Shown: positions 44,959-53,384 of the stretch, one piece after another | Layout of the letters: each line of letters starts with the position of its first letter | Numbering within the stretch: position 1 is the first letter of the stretch | Source of the DNA: Aeromicrobium stalagmiti | GTDB taxonomy: Bacteria > Actinomycetota > Actinomycetes > Propionibacteriales > Nocardioidaceae | Direction of reading: 5' to 3' | DNA: 64,000 nucleotides | NCBI RefSeq assembly: GCF_013283745.1 | Contig: NZ_JABSTZ010000004.1 | Location: 124,001 to 188,000 of the forward strand | The notes under the pieces: generated by a model | What the model was told of the DNA's origin: nothing | Seen by the model: the letters and a program-made list of their open reading frames with translations, nothing else | The model's database searches: none | Made by a program: the position numbers and the translations under genes

Positions 44959-46380
44959 GTGACTGAACTGCGCAACGTGGCCGTCATCCTCGCTGGTGGC
45001 ACCGGGACCCGGGTCGGCCTGTCGATCCCCAAACAGCTCATCAAGATCGCCGGCAAGACGATCATCGAGCACACGATCGCCGCCTTCCAGGCGTCGTCGC
45101 TGATCGACGAGATCGTCATCCTGATGACGCCCGGTCATCTCGACCCGGTGCGCGCCATCGTCCAGAACGGCGGCTACGACAAGGTCTCGCAGATCGTCGA
45201 GGGCGGCCAGACCCGCAACGAGTCGACGAGCCGGGCGCTCGAGGCGCTCGGCACCGAGGAGTGCAACGTCCTCTTCCACGACGCGGTGCGCCCGCTCGTG
45301 TCGCAGACCATCATCGGCGACGTCGTCGCTGCGCTCGCGACGCACGAGGCGGTCGACACCGCCATCCCGTCGGCCGACACGATCGTGCAGGTCCACGACA
45401 CGCCGGCCGGCGAGACCGAGACGATCGAGGACGTGCTGCAGCGCCATCTGCTCCGCCGCGGTCAGACCCCGCAGGCGTTCCGCCTCTCGGTGATCCGTCA
45501 GGCCTACGAGCTGGCGTGGAAGGATCCCGGCTTCACCGCGACCGACGACTGCACCGTGGTGCTCCGCTACCTGCCCGACGTGCCGATCGCGGTCGTCATG
45601 GGCCACGAGCGCAACATGAAGGTCACCGAGCCGATCGACGTCTACATCGCCGACAAGCTCTTCCAGCTGCACTCCGCCGACACGCCGGAGGCACTCACCG
45701 ACGACCAGTACCGCCAGGCGCTGGCCGGCAAGACGATGGTGGTGTTCGGCGGGTCCTACGGCATCGGCGGCGACATCGCCGAGCTGGCGCGGGGCTTCGG
45801 TGCCAACGTCCACACGTTCTCGCGGTCGTCGACCAACACCCACGTCGACCGCCGCGAGGACATCGCGGCCGCCGCCCAGGCGGTGCTGAAGGAGACCGAG
45901 TCGATCGACTTCGTCGTCAACACCGCGGGTGTGCTGGTCATCGAGGACCTGGCCGACACGTCAGAGGAGACGATCTTCGCCGCGACCGAGATCAACTACC
46001 TCGCGCCGATCTTCATCGCGCAGGAGTTCTATCCCCACCTGGCCAACGCGTCGGGCTCGCTCCTGCTGTTCACGTCGTCGTCCTACACCCGCGGGCGCGG
46101 CGGCTACTCGCTCTACTCCTCGGCCAAGGCAGCCGTCGTCAACCTCACCCAGGCGCTCGCCGACGAGTGGGCCGGCGAGGTGCGGGTCAACTGCGTCAAC
46201 CCCGAGCGCACGGGCACGCCGATGCGCACCAAGGCGTTCGGCGAGGAGCCCGAGGGCACGCTGCTCAGCTCGATGGAGGTCGCGCGCCAGTCGCTCGACG
46301 TGCTCCTGTCGCAGCAGACGGGGCACATCATCGACATCCGACGCGAGGACGGCCCCGCGGCGATCGGTGGCGGCAGCTAG
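44959..46380 (+). CDS. Bifunctional ribitol-5-phosphate cytidylyltransferase / ribulose-5-phosphate reductase type SDR
   Basis: This 473-residue fusion has an IspD/TarI-type cytidylyltransferase (residues 1 to about 235: LAGGTGTRVGLSIPKQLIKIAGK, HDAVRPLVS, ATDDCTVVL). A short-chain dehydrogenase follows (from about 255: VVFGGSYGIGGDIAELA, VNTAGVLV, catalytic YSSAK). The same fusion makes CDP-ribitol in Haemophilus capsule loci (Bcs1). It is not the isoprenoid IspD, because of the fused SDR. It would supply CDP-ribitol to polyol-phosphate transferases such as those at 57.9 and 61.4 kb. GTG 44959 lies 6 bases after TAACCT (44947-44952). Confidence 0.88.
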   Translation: MTELRNVAVILAGGTGTRVGLSIPKQLIKIAGKTIIEHTIAAFQASSLIDEIVILMTPGHLDPVRAIVQNGGYDKVSQIVEGGQTRNESTSRALEALGTEECNVLFHDAVRPLVSQTIIGDVVAALATHEAVDTAIPSADTIVQVHDTPAGETETIEDVLQRHLLRRGQTPQAFRLSVIRQAYELAWKDPGFTATDDCTVVLRYLPDVPIAVVMGHERNMKVTEPIDVYIADKLFQLHSADTPEALTDDQYRQALAGKTMVVFGGSYGIGGDIAELARGFGANVHTFSRSSTNTHVDRREDIAAAAQAVLKETESIDFVVNTAGVLVIEDLADTSEETIFAATEINYLAPIFIAQEFYPHLANASGSLLLFTSSSYTRGRGGYSLYSSAKAAVVNLTQALADEWAGEVRVNCVNPERTGTPMRTKAFGEEPEGTLLSSMEVARQSLDVLLSQQTGHIIDIRREDGPAAIGGGS

Positions 46381-46394
46381 CTGTTGGCCCGCCG

Positions 46395-47636
46395 TTATTG
46401 GCGTTGGTGGCCGGGGTCTCGTCCGGGGAGGACGGGTGGTGGGGTTGACGGGTATTGGTGGCCGGTGGGGGTGTTCCAGGTGGTGGTGTTGCCGGTGGTG
46501 GTGATGGTCCAGCCGGGTTGGTGCTTGATGGTGTGGGACCTGATGCAGAGCCCTTGACCGTTGTCGGCGACGGAGAGGCCGCCGTGCTCGTGGGCGTGGA
46601 TGTGGTCGTCGTGGCGGATCTTGGCGTCGCAGCCGGGTTGGCGGCAGCGGCGGTCGCGGGTGCGGATGTGGGCTGAGGTGCTGCGGGTGAAACGCCGCCG
46701 GCGGGGTTCGCGGACGAGGAGTGTGCCGTCGACTGGGTCGACGAACAGGCGGCGGATGGACGCGGTGCGGGCTTTGGCAATGATCTCGTCGGCGACGTCA
46801 GGGCTGATGGGTCCGTAGCCGTCGAGCTCGACGGGTGTGTCACCGCCGGCGACGAGGGTCTTGGCGTCGAGGACGAGGTTGATCTCGACGGCGACGTCGT
46901 CGGCGAATGCTTGTCCGGTGACGCGTTCGACGAGGGTGCCGGTCATGATCTGCCCGCGGGATCGGGGGTCTCCGGTGGATCTGAGTCCGGTGGCCCAGTC
47001 GTCGAGGGCCCGGTGGGCGGCGACGATCTGCTCGGCAGGTCCCCGGACCCGCAGGTGGGCGATGCCGTCGGTGTCGGGGTGCAGGGTGACCCGGGCGTCA
47101 GCACGGTTGCGGCGGGCGCGTTCGTGGGCGGCGTCAGCATCGATCCCGATCACGACCCGGGCTGCGGCGTCCCGGGCCTGTGCGGTGGTCATGCCGGTGA
47201 TCTTCGCGGCGATCTCCCCATCAGCGACCACGTCGTCATCGACGTGCAAGGACTGGGTCTCCCGGGCGACTGCCCGTGCGGTGGCCTCACTGATCAGACC
47301 GGCTTCGAAGAGCGCGAACACCTTCGGCAACCGGGTCATGCCCAGAGCCAGCTCGACCTGCGTGCCCGCAGCCGTCGGCCCGATCGTCCTTGCCATCGAC
47401 ACCTCACCGATCACCGACAGGGTCGGGTCACCGTGACCCAGGCCCATCTTGCGGGCCCGTTCGCGGTGCAGCTCCGCGACCTGGCGGACCTGCTCGGCCT
47501 GCGCGGCACGGATGGTGCGGTCGAGCTCACGGATCGCATCGACCCGGACCGCGTCGACCTCCAGAGTCGGCTCACCGGCGAAGTCGTGCGCGCGCACCTC
47601 GTCGAGGAGGCGACCAGTCGGCACTGCTTCGAACAT
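46395..47636 (-). CDS. DUF222 / HNH endonuclease domain protein (13E12-repeat type)
   Basis: This 413-residue protein has the DUF222 region (EQVRQVAELHRERA, GEVSMARTIGPTAAGTQVELALGM) followed by a C-terminal HNH nuclease: CRQPGCDAKIRHDDHIHAHEHGG then NGQGLCIRSHTIKHQPGW. Such proteins occur in many copies in actinobacterial genomes and some lie in mobile elements. The 3' end is G/T-biased on the plus strand and lower in codon adaptation than its neighbours, consistent with transfer. No inverted repeats or target duplications were seen at its ends. Confidence 0.9.
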   Translation of the reverse strand: MFEAVPTGRLLDEVRAHDFAGEPTLEVDAVRVDAIRELDRTIRAAQAEQVRQVAELHRERARKMGLGHGDPTLSVIGEVSMARTIGPTAAGTQVELALGMTRLPKVFALFEAGLISEATARAVARETQSLHVDDDVVADGEIAAKITGMTTAQARDAAARVVIGIDADAAHERARRNRADARVTLHPDTDGIAHLRVRGPAEQIVAAHRALDDWATGLRSTGDPRSRGQIMTGTLVERVTGQAFADDVAVEINLVLDAKTLVAGGDTPVELDGYGPISPDVADEIIAKARTASIRRLFVDPVDGTLLVREPRRRRFTRSTSAHIRTRDRRCRQPGCDAKIRHDDHIHAHEHGGLSVADNGQGLCIRSHTIKHQPGWTITTTGNTTTWNTPTGHQYPSTPPPVLPGRDPGHQRQ

Positions 47637-47701
47637 GCTTCAACTCTAGGGGCCACCACTGACACGAACCTTCTGCGATCACAGCAGTTTCCACAACAGT
47701 C

Positions 47702-47737
47702 GAGCGCCTCGATCTCGCGAGAGATCGAGGCGCTCGG
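47702..47737 (-). terminator. 16-base perfect stem-loop after lapA
   Basis: CGAGCGCCTCGATCTC (47702-47717) pairs fully with GAGATCGAGGCGCTCG (47722-47737) around GCGA. It lies 28 bases past the LapA-like gene stop and before the DUF222 gene promoter region, so it likely terminates the LapA transcript. Confidence 0.75.
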
Positions 47738-47764
47738 AGCTCAGCTCAGGTCGGCCGGGGGCAG

Positions 47765-48157
47765 TCAGCCCTTGGCGTTCTTGCGCAGCGCGCGGCGGAG
47801 CTGGCCGATCCGGACGATGCCGGGCACCGCGACCACGATCGCACCGATGACCGCCGAGAGCAGCAGGGCAATCGCGAGCGACAGCTCGCCGTCGAAGGTC
47901 AGGAAGTGGATCGTCACCTTCTCGGAGTTCTGCGCGATGAAGACGAGGAAGATGATCGCGAGCACTGCCGCGCTCACCAGCCCGACCCACAGGCCGCTGG
48001 CACGGGTGCGCTTGACCCGCCCGCGACTCGTCAGACCGGCATGCGGGCGCGTCGCCGCATCGTGCTGCTCCGGAGCGGCGTCGGACGCGTCGGGGTCGGC
48101 CTGCGGCGCGGTCACGGTCGGCTCGGCGGGGGGAACGTGCGGATCGGGCGTGCTCAT
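47765..48157 (-). CDS. LapA-domain (DUF1049) membrane protein
   Basis: This 130-residue protein has a Pro/Ala/Asp-rich N-terminus and two transmembrane helices (about residues 56-78 and 92-114) around QNSEKVTIHFLTFDGELSL, the LapA core. A basic end (RIGQLRRALRKNAKG) follows. The family is linked to lipopolysaccharide assembly in Gram-negatives but its role in actinobacteria is unknown. A hairpin separates it from csbD upstream. Confidence 0.88.
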   Translation of the reverse strand: MSTPDPHVPPAEPTVTAPQADPDASDAAPEQHDAATRPHAGLTSRGRVKRTRASGLWVGLVSAAVLAIIFLVFIAQNSEKVTIHFLTFDGELSLAIALLLSAVIGAIVVAVPGIVRIGQLRRALRKNAKG

Positions 48158-48204
48158 GCGGTTTCCTGTCAGCGGTCTCAGATGGTGGGGGATGGCCTCG
48201 ACGT

Positions 48205-48238
48205 CGCCCGTGTCACCGAGTCGTCGGTGACACGGGCG
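48205..48238 (-). terminator. 13-base stem-loop between csbD-like gene and lapA
   Basis: CGCCCGTGTCACC (48205-48217) pairs with GGTGACACGGGCG (48226-48238) around an 8-base loop. It lies 9 bases beyond the CsbD-like stop, so it probably ends that transcript or attenuates read-through to lapA. Confidence 0.65.
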
Positions 48239-48246
48239 AAAAGAGA

Positions 48247-48420
48247 CTACTTCTTGAAGACGTCCTTGACGTCCTCGCCGACGTTCTTGACGTCAGCCTT
48301 GGTCTGGTCCTTCTTGCCCTCGGCCTGCAGGTCCTTGTTGTCCGTGGCGTCACCCACGGCCTCCTTGACCTCTCCGACGACCTTCTCAGCAGCGTTCTTG
48401 GCCTTGTCGACGATTCCCAT
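48247..48420 (-). CDS. CsbD-family stress protein
   Basis: This 57-residue, Lys/Asp/Glu-rich protein begins MGIVDKAKNAAEKVVGEVKE, has AVGDATDNKDLQAEGKKDQT and ends VKDVFKK. This is the CsbD pattern of small, helical, disordered general-stress proteins. GAGAGG lies 8 bases before the ATG. Two operator-like palindromes lie 40-80 bases upstream, and a TetR gene lies beyond them, so regulation by that repressor is likely. Confidence 0.9.
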   Translation of the reverse strand: MGIVDKAKNAAEKVVGEVKEAVGDATDNKDLQAEGKKDQTKADVKNVGEDVKDVFKK

Positions 48421-48460
48421 GATGGATCCTCTCGGTGATGACGACCGACTCCCGTCGGTT

Positions 48461-48502
48461 GGCTTACGGCGTAAGCCCTACTACGAGATTACGCTGTAAG
48501 CC
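48461..48502. promoter_or_regulatory. Two matched inverted-repeat boxes (TetR-type operators)
   Basis: GGCTTAC-GGC-GTAAGCC (48461-48477) is a perfect 7-3-7 inverted repeat. TTAC-GCT-GTAAGCC (48489-48502) repeats its core. The centres are 25 bases apart. On the minus strand a TAATCT box overlaps the upstream copy and the other copy falls near the expected transcript start of the csbD gene. The neighbouring TetR gene product is the obvious candidate ligand. Confidence 0.6.
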
Positions 48503-48536
48503 GCGAGATGCACGTCGAGCCGCTGTGATCTGCCTC

Positions 48537-49343
48537 TCAGGCCAGTCGGCCGGCGATGCCGTCGAGCATCTCGTCGAGGGCACGGTCGAACTCCTCGCCG
48601 AAGTGGTCCTCGGCGAGGCCCGCGGCCAGGCGGTGGATCGTGGGGTAGTCGGCGACCTCGATGTCGTCCTGCGGGTCGATCTTCTCGGCGGTCGTCTCCG
48701 CATCGGCGATCTCGGCGGCCTCCTCGTCGGTGCGGGTGGGGCTGAGGCCGCCGGGCACCGGGTCGTTGCTGCCGGACGGGGCGAACGAGCCGTCGCCCTC
48801 CTGGGGGTCGCGCAGGGTGTGGGCGCCCGACTCCATCAGCAGGTAGCCCAGCAGGAAGCTGTTGAACGAGCGGTAGGCGAACAGGACCTCGTCGTCGTCG
48901 AACCCCTCCGAGCTGAGGGTCGACAGCATCGACTCGATCCACGCGAGCGACCGCAGCGGGGGGTTGACCCAGGGCGCCTCGGCCGGCCGGGTCGTCACGA
49001 GGGGAAAGGCATGGGGGTGGGCCAGGGCGTAGCGGCGGACGCCACGCGCGAGGCGGGCCAGGTAGTCGCGCCAGCCGTCGGTCGCGTCGCGGTGGACCTC
49101 AGGGTCCTGGTCGAGCTCCTGCACGATCCGGTCGACGACGGCGTCGAGCAGCACGTCGCGGGTCGAGAAGTGCTTGTAGAGCGACATCGCCTCGACGCCC
49201 AGGCGCGAGGCGATCGCGCGCATCGAGGCCGCGCCGACGCCCTGCTCGTCGATGATCTCCAGGGTCGTCTCAGCGATCAGGTCACGTGACAGGCGGCCGG
49301 GGCGTCGGCCCGTGCCGGCGGAGGAAGATGGCTCGCTGCTCAT
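48537..49343 (-). CDS. TetR/AcrR-family transcriptional regulator
   Basis: This 268-residue protein has the TetR HTH (GVGAASMRAIASRLGVEAMSLYKHFSTRD, residues about 36-64) and a long C-terminal ligand domain with the TetR_C-type segments WRDYLARLARGVRRYALAHPHAFPLV and FNSFLLGYLLMESG. An Asp/Glu-rich insert of about 60 residues near the C-terminus is unusual. It is upstream of, and in the same direction as, csbD, with the two operator-like boxes between them. Confidence 0.92.
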   Translation of the reverse strand: MSSEPSSSAGTGRRPGRLSRDLIAETTLEIIDEQGVGAASMRAIASRLGVEAMSLYKHFSTRDVLLDAVVDRIVQELDQDPEVHRDATDGWRDYLARLARGVRRYALAHPHAFPLVTTRPAEAPWVNPPLRSLAWIESMLSTLSSEGFDDDEVLFAYRSFNSFLLGYLLMESGAHTLRDPQEGDGSFAPSGSNDPVPGGLSPTRTDEEAAEIADAETTAEKIDPQDDIEVADYPTIHRLAAGLAEDHFGEEFDRALDEMLDGIAGRLA

Positions 49344-49370
49344 CGGTCCATCCTGCCAGCCCGAACATGA

Positions 49371-49413
49371 CCGGGCCCCCGCGGCCGACGACTCGTCGAC
49401 AGCGGGGGCCCGG
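49371..49413 (-). terminator. 12-base stem-loop after the variant-LRR gene
   Basis: CCGGGCCCCCGC (49371-49382) pairs with GCGGGGGCCCGG (49402-49413). It lies 9 bases past the stop of the variant-LRR protein gene, between it and the TetR start. Confidence 0.75.
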
Positions 49414-49421
49414 GGTGGGAT

Positions 49422-50537
49422 CTACAGGCAGCTGGAGACGTAGTACTGCGACACCTTCTGGGCGGCATCGCTGAACTCGGTGATCTTGCCGCTGATGTCG
49501 GACGGGTCGACCTTGGTCGGGTCCTTGAAGGTGTCGAAGTATTCGGCCATGACGCCGACCTCCGACTTGATCTCGCTGGGGGCCTTGCCCTCGAGGTCGT
49601 CGTAGGCCGATGCGAGCTTGCCGAGGGAGTCGGACAGCTCGCCCAGGTCGCTGCCCGCGCCGATGTCGCCCATCGAGTCGAGGGTCTCGGTCTGCAGGTC
49701 CTGGAACTCGTCGCAGAACTCGCTGCCCGAGCCCGAGCCGAGGTCGGGAACGTCCTCGGTGGGCTCCTCGGTGGGCAGGTCGCTGGGCTCGTCCTCGGCG
49801 TCGGTGGTCTGCGAGGACGAGGCCTCGTCCTTGTCGCCGTCGTCGTCTCCGCCGAAGACCTTCGTGGCGCCGAACGCCGCTCCGCCGATCAGGACCAGGA
49901 CGACCGCGACCATGCCGGCCAGGACCCAGAAGTTCTTCTTGCTGCCGTCGCCTCCCTCGCCACCGGGCGTGGCCAGCGCTGCCGGCTGCTCGCCGGTCGG
50001 GGGGACGGCGCCGTAGGTGGGTGCGGCCGCTGCAGCAGCCACGGGGGCAGCGGCGGCGGGGGCCTCGACGGTCGGGTAGACCGGCTGCACCGGCTGGGGC
50101 TGCGCCGGCTCGACGGGCTGGATCGGCTGGGTCTCGGTCACCGGCTGCGCGACGGGCTCGGCCACGGGGGAGGCGACAGGGGTTTCAGCGACAGGGGTCT
50201 CAGCGACGGGTGTCTCTGCAACCGGCTCGGCAACGGGAGTCTCGGCCACCGGCTCGGCGGCAGGCTGCTGCGCCGTCGGCTGCTCAGTGGCTGCGGGCGA
50301 GATGGTCGGGATGACCTCGGTGGGGGTGGGTGTGGCGGCCGAGCCCGAGCGGAGGGCGAGCACGGCATTGACGGTGGCGTCGCCCTGCTGGCCGAGCCAG
50401 TCGAGCAGGCCGGGGTAGGCCGCGGGGTGGACGACGATCGCGGGCCAGAGGCCTCGGTCGACCTGCGCCAGCTCCGCGAGGCGCGCGGCTGAGGTGGACG
50501 GGTCCTGCGCTTCGCGGATCAGATCTTCAGATGCCAT
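49422..50537 (-). CDS. Variant leucine-rich-repeat membrane protein with Pro/Val/Glu repeats
   Basis: This 371-residue protein starts with a small helical domain (MASEDLIREAQDPSTSAARLAELAQ... HPAAYPGLLDWLGQQG), the actinobacterial variant LRR domain. A low-complexity linker follows with ETPVAE/EPVAE units repeated about eight times (residues about 95-130). One transmembrane helix lies near residues 200-222. The extracellular part is acidic with two cysteines (FCDEF and the C-terminal SSCL). GGAAGGA precedes ATG 50537, and a GATAAT box lies about 50 bases upstream. The role is unknown; topology suggests an envelope sensor or adaptor. Confidence 0.82.
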   Translation of the reverse strand: MASEDLIREAQDPSTSAARLAELAQVDRGLWPAIVVHPAAYPGLLDWLGQQGDATVNAVLALRSGSAATPTPTEVIPTISPAATEQPTAQQPAAEPVAETPVAEPVAETPVAETPVAETPVASPVAEPVAQPVTETQPIQPVEPAQPQPVQPVYPTVEAPAAAAPVAAAAAAPTYGAVPPTGEQPAALATPGGEGGDGSKKNFWVLAGMVAVVLVLIGGAAFGATKVFGGDDDGDKDEASSSQTTDAEDEPSDLPTEEPTEDVPDLGSGSGSEFCDEFQDLQTETLDSMGDIGAGSDLGELSDSLGKLASAYDDLEGKAPSEIKSEVGVMAEYFDTFKDPTKVDPSDISGKITEFSDAAQKVSQYYVSSCL

Positions 50538-50617
50538 GGGTGGGTTCCTTCCCCGAACGTCGCCCGTCACCTGACGAGGTGCGAGAAGATTATCGTTGAT
50601 CCGTTGGAGACGGCATG

Positions 50618-51883
50618 TCAGGTACGCCACGTCCGCGCCAGTCGCCGCGCCGTGATCGTGACGGCCGGAGGCAGGGCCAGGCTCGCCCCGTACGCAGCCG
50701 TTCCGGCGAGGGGTCCGTGGCGTCGCACCCGACGGCTCCACGCGGCTGACATCCACGGGTGCTGGTCGGCCTTGCGGGCGTCGGCGAGGTCGATCGACGC
50801 GCGGAAGGGTGCGCTCTCCCAGACCCTCCTCGAGGGTCGCTCGCCCGACGCGAGCAGGGCCTCGACGCGGTCGACGACGACCCGCTTCGACGGACGGTCC
50901 CGATCGCCGAAGTAGCTGTCGTGCCAGGCCGGCGCGGGCGTCCCGATGTCGTCTGCGTCGATCTGGTCGAAGCTGCGCAGGAGACCGCTGTCGAGGAAGA
51001 CGTGGTTGCCGTAGCGCTCGTGCACCCCGAGGTCGAGCACGAGGGCCACGCGGCAGCCGTGGTCGACGGCCTCGAGGCACGCGGTCGACGACATCGTGAG
51101 CATCAGGTCGGTGCGGGGCAGCACCTCGGCGATCGGCGTGTAGTCGATCCGGAAGCCGGCCGGGCGGTCCTCCCCGGCGAGGAGGTCCTCGGGGTGGTGC
51201 GCCATGCGGTGGAACGTGTCCTCGCCCGGTCGGTGGCGTGGCTTCAGGACGACGTTGCGCTCGGGGTGGCGGCGCGCGTAGGCGATGAGCCGGCGATAGA
51301 CGTGCAGCCGCTCGGCAGGCTCGCGCGGGACGGTCGGCTGGTCGGCGAACAGCACCGACACGATGGGTCCCTCGCGCTGCGGCGCGGGATCGGCTGAGAG
51401 GAAGGGGAGCCCGCTGAGGACCAGGTTGTCGGCGGGCATGCCGAGCGCGTCGGCCGTGCGGCGGAAGTGCTCGAGGTCGGTGGACGAGTTGACCGCGACG
51501 ACGTCGGTCCCGGAACGGTCGAGGTAGCCCGCGGTGATCTTCTCGATGATGATGCCGACCCAGCCGGAGACGAGCACCGGACCTACGGCCCCGTCGGGCA
51601 GTGCACGAGCCAGGTCGACGCTCAGGCGATGGGTCATGGGCCCGGCCAGCGAGCACACGACGACGTCGCTGTCGATCGCCGAGGCCACGAGGGTGCTCCA
51701 GTCGACGTGCTCGACGCCGTCGAACCCCGCGTCGCGGATCTGTCGCGCGGACAACGCCGAGCGGGTGTCAGGCACGACGACCCGGCAGGAGAAGCCGCGC
51801 GACTCCAGCTCGTCGCGGATCCCGGCGCACCACTTGAGCTGGGAGTCGAACGCAGCGATGAGCAGGGCGGAGCGAGGGGACAC
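50618..51883 (-). CDS. DUF6716 putative glycosyltransferase (copy 1)
   Basis: This 421-residue protein matches the DUF6716 group, which has a GT-B-like plan: ALLIAAFDSQLKWCAGIRDELESRGF, VLVSGWVGIIIEKITAGYLDRSGTDVVAVNS, RNVVLKPRHRPGEDTFH and MSSTACLEAVDHGCRVALVLDLGVHERYGN. It shares the order of elements, and STxxLEAV, with the gene at 54,267. GTG 51883 is chosen because TACCGT (51891-51896) lies 7 bases upstream. It is divergent from the nonulosonic acid genes, so it probably acts on that sugar; activity is inferred from context only. Confidence 0.8.
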   Translation of the reverse strand: MSPRSALLIAAFDSQLKWCAGIRDELESRGFSCRVVVPDTRSALSARQIRDAGFDGVEHVDWSTLVASAIDSDVVVCSLAGPMTHRLSVDLARALPDGAVGPVLVSGWVGIIIEKITAGYLDRSGTDVVAVNSSTDLEHFRRTADALGMPADNLVLSGLPFLSADPAPQREGPIVSVLFADQPTVPREPAERLHVYRRLIAYARRHPERNVVLKPRHRPGEDTFHRMAHHPEDLLAGEDRPAGFRIDYTPIAEVLPRTDLMLTMSSTACLEAVDHGCRVALVLDLGVHERYGNHVFLDSGLLRSFDQIDADDIGTPAPAWHDSYFGDRDRPSKRVVVDRVEALLASGERPSRRVWESAPFRASIDLADARKADQHPWMSAAWSRRVRRHGPLAGTAAYGASLALPPAVTITARRLARTWRT

Positions 51884-52118
51884 GCTTGGCACGGTAGCCC
51901 CGCGTGACGGCGGCCGGGCCCGCCCGGCAGCACGGTTCACGGACTGTTGGCCACCGGTTCGTCACGGTGTCGCGGCACGGTCGCGCACGACGCCGGAGGC
52001 CCCCGGACGTCCGGTGACGTTCGCGGATCCGAGGGTGCACGTTCACCCGGGGGTCGTCGACCCTTCCTAGCGTCGATCGAACAGCGCCCCACCCGTCGAT
52101 GACCACCTGGAGGAGATC

Positions 52119-53384
52119 GTGAGCCAGGACCTGGCCCCCACCCGCCCCGTGCCGGTGGTCTCGACCTCGACGACGGTCTGCGCGGTGATCCCCGCCCGCG
52201 GCGGCTCGAAGGGGGTGCACCGCAAGAACCTGCGGCCCCTCGGCGACCAGCCGCTCGTCGCCCGGGCGGTCCGGACGCTCCTGGAGTCGGCGACGGTGGG
52301 CGCGGTGTTCGTCTCCACCGACGACCCGGAGATCGCCGCGGCCGCCTGCCGGGCCGGCGCCCTCACGATCGACCGACCGGCACGGCTGTCGGGCGACGAG
52401 GCGTCGTCGGAGTCGGCCGTCGAGCACGCCCTGGCCCACCTCGCCTCGCACGGCGTCGTCCCGGAGGTCACGGTGTTCGTGCAGGCCACCAGCCCGTTCA
52501 TCCGACCCGGTGACATCGACCGGGCCGTCGCGATGGTGCGCTCGGGGGAGTGCGACGTCGCCTTCAGCGCCGTCGCGTCGCACGTCCACCTGTGGCGCCA
52601 CGGGCCCGAGGGACTCGAAGGCGTCAACCACCGGGCCGCTCGACGCGAGCGGCGCCAGGACCGCGAGCCCGAGCTGGCCGAGACCGGCGCGTTCTACGTG
52701 ATGCGGACGAGCGGGTTCGTCGCCCACGGTCACCGCTTCTTCGGACGCCTGCGCGTCGTCGAGGTCGACCCGTCCGACGCGCTCGAGATCGACAGCGAGG
52801 CGGACCTCGCCCTGGCCGAGATGATCCACGCCCGACGCGAGAGCATCCTGCGGCCACCGGCATCGGCGATCCCCGCGCGGGCGGTCGTCACCGACTTCGA
52901 CGGCGTCCACACCGACGACCGGGTCACGGTCGACCAGCACGGCGTCGAGTCGGTCGAGGTCAACCGGTCGGACGGCATGGGCGTGGCCCGGCTGCGTCGG
53001 GCAGGCATCCCGTTCCTGATCCTGTCGTCCGAGACCAACGACGTCGTCCGCGCCCGTGCCGCGAAGCTCGGCGTCGACGTCGTGTCGGGCTGCGACGACA
53101 AGCTGCGGGTCCTGACCTCCTGGGCCGAGGCGCAGGGGGTGGCGCTGGCCGACATCGCGTTCCTGGGCAACGACGTCAACGACGTCGCGTGCCTGCGGGC
53201 GGTCGGCTGGCCCGTCGTCGTCGCCGATGCCCACTCCGACGCCCGGCGGGCGTCCCTCATCGTGCTTCGTCGCCGAGGTGGCGACGGAGCGGTCCGGGAG
53301 CTCGCCGACCGCGTGCTCGCCGGCCACCATGCAGCACCCACCGTCAGCCACCGCACCACCACAGAAGGGCATGACCATGAGTGA
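52119..53384 (+). CDS. Acylneuraminate cytidylyltransferase fused to HAD phosphatase
   Basis: This 421-residue fusion has a CMP-nonulosonate synthetase at residues about 20-245 (IPARGGSKGVHRKNL, VSTDDPEIAAAA, QATSPFIRPGDIDRA). A KdsC-type HAD phosphatase follows (VVTDFDGVHTDDRV near residue 257, SSETNDVVRARAAKLGVD, GNDVNDVACL). The phosphatase implies a 9-phosphate intermediate, and the cytidylyltransferase activates the product to CMP-sugar. GGAGGAG lies before GTG 52119 and TAGCGT (52067-52072) could be the -10. It overlaps neB-family gene neuB by 8 bases. Confidence 0.9.
   Translation: MSQDLAPTRPVPVVSTSTTVCAVIPARGGSKGVHRKNLRPLGDQPLVARAVRTLLESATVGAVFVSTDDPEIAAAACRAGALTIDRPARLSGDEASSESAVEHALAHLASHGVVPEVTVFVQATSPFIRPGDIDRAVAMVRSGECDVAFSAVASHVHLWRHGPEGLEGVNHRAARRERRQDREPELAETGAFYVMRTSGFVAHGHRFFGRLRVVEVDPSDALEIDSEADLALAEMIHARRESILRPPASAIPARAVVTDFDGVHTDDRVTVDQHGVESVEVNRSDGMGVARLRRAGIPFLILSSETNDVVRARAAKLGVDVVSGCDDKLRVLTSWAEAQGVALADIAFLGNDVNDVACLRAVGWPVVVADAHSDARRASLIVLRRRGGDGAVRELADRVLAGHHAAPTVSHRTTTEGHDHE

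Noticed and set aside
44959-46380. Annotation as isoprenoid IspD
   Set aside because: The C-terminal SDR domain with a YxxxK site matches ribitol-type fusions, not IspD-IspF fusions.
46395-47636. DUF222/HNH gene as a complete mobile element
   Set aside because: No terminal repeats, target duplications or transposase were seen, so only the protein family suggests mobility.
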